Assembly: GCF_016093545.1 (NCBI RefSeq)
Contig: NZ_JADKYX010000002.1
Location: 186,001-250,000 of the forward strand
Length of the DNA: 64,000 bases
DNA from: Massilia rhizosphaerae
GTDB lineage: Bacteria > Pseudomonadota > Gammaproteobacteria > Burkholderiales > Burkholderiaceae_D
Direction of reading: 5' to 3'
Shown here piece after piece: positions 53,775 to 61,317 of this stretch. The position numbers and the translations under genes are program-made. Every line of letters starts with the position of its first letter. Position 1 is the stretch's first letter. The notes below the pieces were generated by a model. It did no database searches and was not told where the DNA came from. It saw only the letters and a program-made list of their open reading frames with translations.

Positions 53775-54074
53775 ATGGGGTTACTCAAGCTATTCGGTGT
53801 AGGGCTACAAAAAGCGAGGAAGAGTCGAGGATTGACGCAAGAAGATTTCTCAGTGGTATCGAGCCGCACCTACATGAGTAGCTTGGAAAGGGGTATCAAA
53901 GCGCCGACGATCACAAAAATTGAAGAGCTTGCAACAGTAATCGGTGTGCATCCCCTCTCACTTCTGGCTGCTGCCTATTTGCCTTCAACCACTGCAGAAC
54001 GAACACAACTCTGCTCGAGGATCAAGGCTGAGCTTGAGTCGTTCGGGCTCCTGACGTCGGCTGACGACAGGTAG
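53775..54074 (+). CDS. Small Xre/Cro-type transcriptional regulator
   Basis: 99 residues with a helix-turn-helix (VGLQKARKSRGLTQEDFSVVSSRTYMSSLERGIKAPTITKIEELATVIGVHPLSLLA), the form found in controller proteins of restriction and phage-defence loci. GGAGGTG precedes the ATG. Divergent gene 53261-53683 and downstream STAND gene are candidate targets. Confidence 0.85.
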   Translation: MGLLKLFGVGLQKARKSRGLTQEDFSVVSSRTYMSSLERGIKAPTITKIEELATVIGVHPLSLLAAAYLPSTTAERTQLCSRIKAELESFGLLTSADDR

Positions 54075-54434
54075 TGAAGGCGATGCTGGACTTTCGCTGT
54101 GGTCAAGCAATCCCCTTCGTACTCGGTTCTGCAGGCACGACCAGCACAGTTCCGCCCTGCGCTCCTGCCCACTACGCTCGGCAGAGGTTCCGTGTTCCCA
54201 GGCGGCGACCCACTCAAAAGTAAAATCAGCACGCGAACGCTCCCACTCAACTGGACGGTGACTGGCGATACTGTAGTTGCACCCGACGTTCGGCACTCGA
54301 AATTGCATGTGCTGGGCGTAGACTTTGCACGCCACTCTTGCGCGCTCGCCTATCGCTAAAAAAAGCTTCCAATTTCGATGACGATCAGACCGGGCAGTGC
54401 TAAGCTTCCGCCGGGAATGTACTGCGGAGCTCGT
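54075..54434. other. Leader region upstream of the STAND gene
   Basis: 360 bases with no gene I can support. GGAG lies 12 bases before the ATG at 54435. An in-frame ATG at 54378 would add 19 residues but shows no homology-like sequence. The promoter of the STAND gene or its read-through from the regulator should be here. Confidence 0.45.
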
Positions 54435-57400
54435 ATGACTAAAAAAGCGATAATTTTCGTACACGGACTAGGCGGTTCGGAAAAGACATGGGGTCTTTTT
54501 GACGAGCTTTTAGAAAGCGATCAAAGCGTCGACTGGGACGTCTCTCACTTTGTCTACCCTACGCCGCCACTTGGGTTTCGCGTCGTTGCTTTCTTCCAGT
54601 CCAATTACCAGCCAATCGAGGTCCTCGCGCAAGCATTAAAAAACCAGATCGACATCAGGTTTCAGGATTTCGATGAAATTGCGCTGGTCGGTCACAGCTT
54701 GGGCGGCCTAATTATTCGCCAATATCTAATGAACGAACGTATTGCGCAACGCACGACTAAAATAACTAAAATCGTTCTCTATGCCACCCCTAACACCGGC
54801 GCCGACCTTGCTCGGATAGGAAAGGCACTGTCGTTCGGCGAAAACGGCCATACACGCCAGCTTTGTAAAAACAGTGATTTCTTAAATATCCTCAATCGGA
54901 ACTGGGCGAGCTCGGGCATCGAATCGACAGTCGACATCACGGTGATCGTTGGTGGAAATGACAGAATTGTGCCAAGAGAAAGCGTCGAAGCAAACTTCAG
55001 AACCCAAGATCGCGAGCCTCTTGTTATCCTTGAAGCGGGACACCGAGATATAGCGAAGCCAAAATCTGTCGATGACGACCGCTACGTGTTCTTGGTGAGC
55101 TCCTTAAAAAAAAAGTTACGGCTCACCCAACTCAAGACTCTAGGGGGAATGCCGCTCGGTGAATGGGCCAGGTATGCTCACCTCAATACGTTGCCATTCC
55201 ACCTTGACGCCAAACGGGGACTGCAGATCGAGGAGGTATTGAAGCATTTTGGTCAGCATCAGAAAACGCTACGAGTTACAGGACTGTCTGGACTGGGCAA
55301 GACTCGTCTGGTGTTCGAGGCCTCTCGCCGGTTAGATACTGACCGAGCTGATCAAGTAATATATTTTGATGCGGCGCCTGAATCAATCAATTTGGTCGGT
55401 TGGCTTCGTGATGCCATTAGAAAAGGGGCGGAAGGCACTCTGATTGTGGACAACTGTTCGGTTGACCTTCACGAGAAGCTACAGCTCGAAGTGGGGCGCG
55501 TTGATAGTTCGGTATGTCTGATCACAGTAGACTACTCTCCCGAGCGAATTCAAGGAATTCCTATGATCCGCTTGGAGCGACTTCCGGACGAAGACATAGC
55601 AGCTATGCTTGCGCCGGTCTATCGCGACAAAATTGACGACCTAGAGCTGCAAAAGATCGTTGCTTTTGCGCAAGGCTTTCCCCAGATGGCGGTCCTGCTG
55701 GCTAACGCTCGTCTTAATGATGATCCAGAGCTTGGGATCCTTACAGACGACCAGATAGCCAGCAAACTCCTTTGGGGTAACGAAACACCATCACTTGAGC
55801 ACGAAAGAATCTTACAAGCCTGCGCACTGTTCGAAACTTTCGGTGTCGACTCCGGGGTCAGTGATCAGTTCAGTTTTATCGCCGAGAAAGTCCTCGGGTT
55901 CGAGGAAGATATCGTATATCAGTGCATTCAAGACTTCACCGAACGTGGGCTGATTGACCGACGAGGTCGATTTGCCCAATTGGTACCGAAGCCTCTGGCC
56001 GTCAGGCTAGCGGCCAAGTGGTGGAAGCGTGCACAGCGAGCGCAACAGTTACGACTTATTGAAGAATTGCCATCTGCGATGGAAGGTAGTTTTTGTGCCC
56101 AGATAGCACGGATGGACACGCTCCCTGAAGTCAAGGAACTTACCGCCGCGCTTTGCGGCCCACAAGGCCCTTTTGGTCGCGCGGAAGTGATTTTCTCCAG
56201 GAAGGGTTCAATGCTCTTCCGCGCCCTTGTTGAGGTGAACCCTGATGCGACCGCTGAAATGATCCAGCGTGTCATTACAGCAGCGACAGACGAGGCCCTC
56301 TTGAATATCAGAGGAGACGCCCGACGCAACTTAGTCTGGGGTTTGGAGAAGCTGAGCGTACGACGTCAAACCTTCGCTGAGGCCGCATACTGTTTACTGC
56401 GCTTAGCCTCTAACGAAAACGAGACTTGGAGCAATAACGCAACAGGCCAGTTCCGACAGCTATTTCGACTGCAGCTATCGGGCGTGCAGGCTCCTCCGGC
56501 AGACCGCTTCGCGTTTCTGAGGTCTATCCTCACAATGAAAGAAGAGAAATTGACCTCGTTAGTGTTGCAAGCACTCTCTGCGGGGCTCGACCTAAACGGG
56601 GGGTTCCGGACTGTAGGAGCCGAGTATCAGGGCATCAACAGCCGGATTGACGAGTGGCAACCAGCTTCCTGGGAAGACGTCGCTTCGTACCTGGATGAAT
56701 GTCTTCGAATTCTTCGCGAGGTGATGAACGAGGGAGATTGTAATATTGAGGATATCAAGTCTATTGTCGGTCCGAAAATTCGCCAGTTAGTCGGACTAAA
56801 TCAGGCGGCCAACCTCGACAAAATCTTAGCAGAGATTGTTACGCATGATGGCCCATTCTGGCCCCAAGCCCTCGACTCGATTATCTCCGCACTGGAATAC
56901 GATAGGGAGCAACTCAAGGCGGACGACGTGCGATTCCTTGAGCTTTGGATGCAGCGACTAGGGGGCAAGAGCGGCACTCTCGAAGACAGACTGAAAATTT
57001 TGGTCATTGAGCCACCTTTTGATCATCGTGAACGTGATGGCGAATTTATTGACGTTGCGGCCGAGAACGCCAGTGAGTTCGCGCGGGAGATCGCGCAAAC
57101 GCCTGCTTCAATAAAGATCGCTACCGACCTGCTTCTACAGGCTAACACTCACCGCCAAACCTTTAACTTTGGCCATGCGTTGGCGTTAGAAGTACAAGAC
57201 CCGAGTCAACTAGCTAAAGATGTCTGGATTGAAGCTGCAAAACTGCCTCAGCCGTCGACGCGCTTCCTTCTCGGCATAATGAGTGGCATATCAAAAAAAG
57301 ACCCGACTTTATGGCGGCAATTAATCGATGAGTTCTGCCAAAATGGACGAGGCGTTGACTTATTAATGCCGGATGTGCTAACGACTGGGCATATAGTTGA

Positions 57401-58379
57401 TTCCGATCTGACGCGCCTTCAGCAACTTGCTGAGTGCGGAGCTATCGAACTTGAAAGGCTTCGGATCTTAGCATATGGATCCGTGCTGGGCGATCTTGAA
57501 CCCGATACCGTGTCGGCTTTTGCACTCAGCCTAATCGACGTAGATGAAGGTGAGATCAATGCCTGGATATCGTTAGATATTTTATTCATGTACTGCTATG
57601 GAAATCAATCACGACGGGTAGCTTGTCGCGATACTTTCCGTGCGATATGTCTTCGTTGTGCGTTTGGTTCTCGCGCGCACAGAAAAGACCTGCATCAATG
57701 GGAGAAAACTTGCGAGTGGCTCTGTGTCGGCGATAGTGCGTTCCGAACCGCTTTAGCAGAGAAAATCTGCAACACAGTCGGGGATACGACTGTATCGCAC
57801 GACGAGATTGCTGACTTTCACTCTGTGACGAGAGCTGCGCTGAACAACGTGCAGTGGTCAGAAGACAACATCAGCGGAGAGAAAACGTGGAGCGTGCTCG
57901 CCCAATCGATAGTTAGTTCTGACGGACTGGCTTATCTACATTTTATGTGGATGTTCGAAGCAAGGCAAAGAATGAGCGATCTCAAGCGCGGCAGTCTCAT
58001 AGAGTGCATTCCGGCTCCCACGCTATTGAAATGGTGCGACGAACACCCAGAGACTGCTCCGTTTTTTGTCGCGAGGACCATACAGGTACTTGTGGAACTG
58101 GACGGGGCGCTCGCTCTCAATCCAATTCTCATTGCGCTTCTTGCAAGGTTCGGACATACCGACGACCTTGGTTCAGAGATTGCGTCAAACCTTTTCACGC
58201 GAAGTTGGTCGGGCTCACTAGTCCCTATCATTGAGCGCGAGCGCGAAGCGATCTCGAAATTGGCAACGCATGAGAACGCGAACGTGAGGCGATGGGCGAA
58301 CAACTACACGGCGGAACTGACTGAGCGCATTAGCGTAGAAATGCGGCGTGACGATGAGCGAAATTTTGGAATCTATTAG
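54435..58379 (+). CDS. Alpha/beta-hydrolase STAND NTPase, probable anti-phage sensor
   Basis: 1314 residues. Residues 1-230: alpha/beta-hydrolase (IIFVHGLGGSEKTW, nucleophile elbow VGHSLGGLIIRQY, GNDRIVPRESVEANF with the acid, GHRDIAKP with the histidine). Residues 270-520: STAND-type NTPase with Walker A GLSGLGKTRLVF near 287, Walker B GTLIVDNC near 336 and a winged-helix region ending VYQCIQDFTERGLIDRRGRF. The remaining 750 residues are helical repeats, probably the sensor. Such effector-STAND-sensor proteins (the Avs group among them) trigger cell death on phage recognition. Alone, downstream of the Xre regulator. The role is inferred from architecture and island context. Confidence 0.78.
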   Translation: MTKKAIIFVHGLGGSEKTWGLFDELLESDQSVDWDVSHFVYPTPPLGFRVVAFFQSNYQPIEVLAQALKNQIDIRFQDFDEIALVGHSLGGLIIRQYLMNERIAQRTTKITKIVLYATPNTGADLARIGKALSFGENGHTRQLCKNSDFLNILNRNWASSGIESTVDITVIVGGNDRIVPRESVEANFRTQDREPLVILEAGHRDIAKPKSVDDDRYVFLVSSLKKKLRLTQLKTLGGMPLGEWARYAHLNTLPFHLDAKRGLQIEEVLKHFGQHQKTLRVTGLSGLGKTRLVFEASRRLDTDRADQVIYFDAAPESINLVGWLRDAIRKGAEGTLIVDNCSVDLHEKLQLEVGRVDSSVCLITVDYSPERIQGIPMIRLERLPDEDIAAMLAPVYRDKIDDLELQKIVAFAQGFPQMAVLLANARLNDDPELGILTDDQIASKLLWGNETPSLEHERILQACALFETFGVDSGVSDQFSFIAEKVLGFEEDIVYQCIQDFTERGLIDRRGRFAQLVPKPLAVRLAAKWWKRAQRAQQLRLIEELPSAMEGSFCAQIARMDTLPEVKELTAALCGPQGPFGRAEVIFSRKGSMLFRALVEVNPDATAEMIQRVITAATDEALLNIRGDARRNLVWGLEKLSVRRQTFAEAAYCLLRLASNENETWSNNATGQFRQLFRLQLSGVQAPPADRFAFLRSILTMKEEKLTSLVLQALSAGLDLNGGFRTVGAEYQGINSRIDEWQPASWEDVASYLDECLRILREVMNEGDCNIEDIKSIVGPKIRQLVGLNQAANLDKILAEIVTHDGPFWPQALDSIISALEYDREQLKADDVRFLELWMQRLGGKSGTLEDRLKILVIEPPFDHRERDGEFIDVAAENASEFAREIAQTPASIKIATDLLLQANTHRQTFNFGHALALEVQDPSQLAKDVWIEAAKLPQPSTRFLLGIMSGISKKDPTLWRQLIDEFCQNGRGVDLLMPDVLTTGHIVDSDLTRLQQLAECGAIELERLRILAYGSVLGDLEPDTVSAFALSLIDVDEGEINAWISLDILFMYCYGNQSRRVACRDTFRAICLRCAFGSRAHRKDLHQWEKTCEWLCVGDSAFRTALAEKICNTVGDTTVSHDEIADFHSVTRAALNNVQWSEDNISGEKTWSVLAQSIVSSDGLAYLHFMWMFEARQRMSDLKRGSLIECIPAPTLLKWCDEHPETAPFFVARTIQVLVELDGALALNPILIALLARFGHTDDLGSEIASNLFTRSWSGSLVPIIEREREAISKLATHENANVRRWANNYTAELTERISVEMRRDDERNFGIY

Positions 58380-58798
58380 CTTCACCCAACTTTTCGAACA
58401 AGTGGAATGGTTCGCGGCTCCGGCTGCCCAAGGGCAGGAGGCCGCGCTTCGGGTGCCTCCTGCTCGGGTCTGCTGTTGCTAGCGTGGCCGATCTCCCCGC
58501 ACTTGCTTCGGACAACGCCGGCGATTAGTGGTGTCAAGTCATCATTACATGCTGTTGTCTAAATGCCACTCTCAGTCTAGGCGCCTCACTGGCTCCGCAT
58601 TGCGCGGCATGTGCGCTGAAAGCGCAGCTACCTAACGGGGCTGATCTGCCTGGCAATATTAGCTGCCTGATGAAAGGTGCCGAAAGCGGGTTCACGATAA
58701 ATTTTGCGTGACTATTTCGTCCACCTGCAGCTGGGCTTTAAAACCGCCTGTCACCGCTGCTTTGTATTGCTCTCTCGCCGTGCTGCTAAAACTACGCA

Positions 58799-58830
58799 CC
58801 GCGTTCCGGGCGAATAGAGCCGGAACGCGG
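58799..58830. terminator. Strong hairpin between convergent genes, 11 bp stem
   Basis: CCGCGTTCCGG (58799-58809) pairs perfectly with 58820-58830 across a 10-base loop. No U-tract follows on either strand, so intrinsic termination is not certain. Confidence 0.5.
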
Positions 58831-58857
58831 CGTCTCACGGCGGGCTGTGTCCCGAAG

Positions 58858-58874
58858 CCCGCGCGCAGCGCGGG
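58858..58874. terminator. Second GC hairpin, 7 bp stem, 3-base loop
   Basis: CCCGCGC, loop GCA, then GCGCGGG. Tight and stable; lies just before the glycosylase 3' end, so could end its message or that of the STAND gene. Confidence 0.45.
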
Positions 58875-58925
58875 TCGCGCCGCCGTCCGGCGCGAGGATA
58901 GCCCGTCCGGACCTAGACCCCACCG

Positions 58926-59408
58926 CTACCGCTTTGGGTGTACGATCTTCTTCCAGACAGCCAGCTTATCGTCGAAAGACATATGAGCGTAAGCTGGCGA
59001 TGATGACGGCAATACTAGGGTTTCGAAGCCTGCCATGCTAAATCGTTGCTCGGATTTGCCGGAGGTCTTACCGTTGAAGCAGACGCGGAAAAGATGAGGA
59101 CTGTGCCGTAGCAGAACGCCGAATTCGTTGGTCTGTGCCTGACGAATGGCAGCGTCCAAGCTTCCTTCACGTTCGCAAGCAGCGATCGTGTCCCACAAGC
59201 CAATCTGGTGAGCAAGCAAGCGCACCAATCGCGCGTCGTAATCCATATCCGCAAGAGGCTCATTCGTCACCGCAGACATAAGCCGCCAGAACTGATTCCT
59301 TGGATGGGCATAGTATCGCTTTGCCGAAAGCGAAGCCTCACCAGGAAAACTCCCAAGAATAACAATACGGGTTTGCTGATCAAGAACGGGAGGCAAGCCA
59401 ACTAGCAT
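58926..59408 (-). CDS. Intact DNA-deoxyinosine glycosylase carried by the element
   Basis: 160-residue uracil-DNA-glycosylase-superfamily enzyme of the hypoxanthine/deoxyinosine type. RIVILGSFPGEASLSAKRYYAHPRNQFWRLM holds the active-site motif LGSFPG and the segment at which the neighbouring gene is split; GLWDTIAACEREGSLD and LVLPSSSPAYAHMSFDDKLAVW complete the family pattern. Its DNA is clearly divergent from the two broken copies. Being full length and located 130 bases inside the right end, it probably compensates for loss of the disrupted gene; that function is an inference. Confidence 0.87.
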   Translation of the reverse strand: MLVGLPPVLDQQTRIVILGSFPGEASLSAKRYYAHPRNQFWRLMSAVTNEPLADMDYDARLVRLLAHQIGLWDTIAACEREGSLDAAIRQAQTNEFGVLLRHSPHLFRVCFNGKTSGKSEQRFSMAGFETLVLPSSSPAYAHMSFDDKLAVWKKIVHPKR

Positions 59409-59480
59409 AGGGACGACTTCGCTTGTAGTAAGTTAAACGTAGCAAGGTGCGAAATGAACACTTCGTCTCCAGATTCTGAC

Positions 59481-59534
59481 TGTGTAAATGGGCTGAAGCC
59501 TAGCGCCGTGCGGGTTCTGGGCCCATTTTACATA
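59481..59534. repeat. Sub-terminal inverted repeat near the right end
   Basis: 59481-59493 (TGTGTAAATGGGC) faces 59521-59534 (GCCCATTTTACATA) across 27 bases, with one or two mismatches. Adjacent to the terminal repeat; may bind a recombinase or terminate transcription. Confidence 0.55.
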
Positions 59535-59695
59535 CACACTGAACAAACCTCGTCACGCATAAATGCTTGCGCGTAGTACTGCTGGGCCGCAAGCGACGCC
59601 GCGCCCGGAAAGCTGCCCAGGATCAGGATGCGCGTGTCCGGCGCGATGACGGGCGCGAGGCCCGTGAGTTGTGAGGAATCGGATGATGTCGCCAT
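59528..59695 (-). pseudogene. 5' fragment of the DNA-deoxyinosine glycosylase gene (element target)
   Basis: [20 protein letters not shown] followed by [22 protein letters not shown], the N-terminal 42 residues with the active-site motif LGSFPG, then a break: [13 protein letters not shown] and a stop are read from element DNA. Native sequence ends at about 59565, where the right terminal repeat begins. The missing continuation H-PRNQFW... is found at 34018-33605. Confidence 0.85.
59539..59564 (-). repeat. Right terminal inverted repeat of the 25.5 kb element
   Basis: Reverse complement begins ATTTATG and ends TGTTCAG, matching 34019-34044 at 19 of 26 positions. Three bases (AGC on the minus strand) separate it from the recognisable gene sequence GCGCA, which may be coupling bases from a previous site. 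Confidence 0.82.
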
Positions 59696-59801
59696 GTGGC
59701 GATTCTAGCGTCCGCACACGAAAAAAGCGGCGACACGCTCGCACGTATCGCCGCAAAGGGCATTACCGGAATCACAGTAAAGCCGGGGGACAATCGTCCT
59801 T

Positions 59802-61316
59802 TCAGTTCCTTGCTTGCGCCGTGTCGTCGACTTTCGCCACGGCCGGTGCCGCATCCCAGCCGCCGCCCAGCGCGCGGATCAGCGCCACGGTGGTGACCGC
59901 GCGGTCGCCGCGCAGCTGCACGGCATTGCGCTCGACGTTCGCCAGGTTGCGCTGCGCGTCCAGCAGTTCGAGATAGCTGCTGCGGCCCGCGTCGTACAGC
60001 TTCTGCGCCAAGTCGCTTGATCGGCGGGCGGAAATCACCGCCGCTTCGATCTCGGCGCTTTGCCCAGCCAGGATGCGCAAGCCGGCCAGGTTGTCCTCGA
60101 CCTCGGCGAACGCAGTCAGGACGCTCTGGCGGTACGAACCCACGGCTTCTTCCAGCGCGGCCTCGCTGCGCACGACGTTGCTGCGGTTGCGGCCACCGTC
60201 GATCAGCGGCATCGACAGCGCGGCGCCCAGCAGCCACGAACGGCTGCTCCACTTGAACACGTCGGCGAAGCTGGTGCCCACGCCGCCGGCGCCCGCCGAC
60301 AGGTTCAGCGCCGGGAACATCGCGGAGCGGGCGACGCCGATGCGGGCGTTGGCCGCTTCCATCGAGCGCTGGGCGCTGGCGATGTCGGGACGGCGCTCCA
60401 GCAACGTCGACGGCAGGCCGGCCGGGATCAGCGGCAGCGCCGCGGCATCAAGCAGCGGACGCGAAGGCGCGGTGAAGTTCGATGCCGGCTTGCCCAGCAG
60501 GACGGCCAGCGCGTGCTCCGTGGTGGCGCGCAGGCGCTGCAGGCCGATGGCTTCCGAGCGCGCCGTCGCCAGTTCCGTCTTGGCGCGCGACAGGTCGAAT
60601 TCACCGATGTCGCCCGCGTCGAAGCGGTGGCCCGTCACGCGCACGCTCTCCTCGCGCAGCTGCACCGTGTGGTTGACGGTCGCGATTTCCGCGTCCAGCG
60701 AACGGAGGCGGAAGTAGGTCTGCGCCACGTCGGCCTGCAGCGACAGCAGCACCGAGCGGTACGTCGCTTCCACCGCGCCGGCATCGCCGCGCGCGGCCGC
60801 CACGTTGGACGAGACGCGGCCGAACAGATCGACCTCGTAGCTGGCGGACAGCCGCGCGTTATAGGCGTTCGCCGGCGCGACGGGAGAACCCTTCGGCAGC
60901 GACGCTTCCAGCGGCGCCAGGCGTTCGCGCTGCGCGCCGACACCGACGCCGACCTGCGGGATGCGGTCCGCTTCGGCGATGCCGGCGATGGCGCGGGCTT
61001 GCTTCACGCGGGCGGCGGCCACCGTCAGGTTCTGGTTGTTGGCCGTCGCGTCCGCGATGAGGGCGTTGAGCGTCTCGTCGTTGAACACGCGCCACCATTC
61101 GCCGCGCGGCTGGGCTTCGGCCGGGCGGCCGACGGTCCACGTGGTGCCGTCGGCGGCACTGCGCACATCATTCACGGCGGCCGCCGGCGCGCTTTGGGAC
61201 TCTTTAAATGCGGCCGGCGTGGCGACTGCCGGCTGCTTGAATTCGGGCGCGGCGCAAGCCGTCAGCAGCAGCGCTGCCATCAGCGGGGCCACACCCCTTG
61301 CAATCATCGTTTTCAT
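59802..61316 (-). CDS. Outer-membrane factor lipoprotein of an RND efflux pump
   Basis: 504-residue NodT/OprM-family channel. MKTMIARGVAPLMAALLLTACAAPEF is a lipoprotein signal with lipobox LTAC. The two-fold repeated helical structure is visible (LIADATANNQNLTVAAARVKQARAIAGIAEADRIPQVGVG; ARIGVARSAMFPALNLSAGAGG). One base separates its start from the stop of the permease gene, so it is the last gene of a leftward efflux operon. An ATG 81 bases upstream is rejected because it lies in the permease gene and precedes no signal peptide. Confidence 0.93.
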   Translation of the reverse strand: MKTMIARGVAPLMAALLLTACAAPEFKQPAVATPAAFKESQSAPAAAVNDVRSAADGTTWTVGRPAEAQPRGEWWRVFNDETLNALIADATANNQNLTVAAARVKQARAIAGIAEADRIPQVGVGVGAQRERLAPLEASLPKGSPVAPANAYNARLSASYEVDLFGRVSSNVAAARGDAGAVEATYRSVLLSLQADVAQTYFRLRSLDAEIATVNHTVQLREESVRVTGHRFDAGDIGEFDLSRAKTELATARSEAIGLQRLRATTEHALAVLLGKPASNFTAPSRPLLDAAALPLIPAGLPSTLLERRPDIASAQRSMEAANARIGVARSAMFPALNLSAGAGGVGTSFADVFKWSSRSWLLGAALSMPLIDGGRNRSNVVRSEAALEEAVGSYRQSVLTAFAEVEDNLAGLRILAGQSAEIEAAVISARRSSDLAQKLYDAGRSSYLELLDAQRNLANVERNAVQLRGDRAVTTVALIRALGGGWDAAPAVAKVDDTAQARN

Positions 61317-61317
61317 A

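Larger units (their letters stand above)
58380..58925. other. Gene-free stretch after the STAND gene, two stem-loops
   Basis: 546 bases without a gene I can support; ORFs near 58708-58986 have no similarity. Its right half is GC-rich and holds two strong hairpins listed separately. Between convergent STAND and glycosylase genes, terminators are expected here. Confidence 0.5.
34019..59564. mobile_element. Tyrosine-recombinase element inserted in a DNA-deoxyinosine glycosylase gene
   Basis: 25.5 kb unit bounded by imperfect terminal inverted repeats and splitting a glycosylase gene at its YYAHPRNQFW codons. From left to right: six-gene mobility operon (three tyrosine recombinases, two small proteins, a RecD2-like helicase), a broken serine resolvase, a Mokosh-like defence operon with a patatin-NUDIX gene, an hcp-amidase-immunity cassette, a regulator/unknown pair, a STAND NTPase, and an intact glycosylase copy next to the right end. 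Base composition is clearly less GC-rich than the flanks. The recombinases recall Tn554 TnpA/TnpB, known for precise site-specific insertion, but the element as a whole is not one I recognise. Confidence 0.85.

Noticed and set aside
54099..54359. 86-codon ORF upstream of the STAND gene
   Set aside because: No ribosome binding site, no similarity and no neighbour support.
34019..59564. Insertion into a tRNA gene
   Set aside because: No tRNA-like sequence is seen at either end; the split gene at both ends is a glycosylase.
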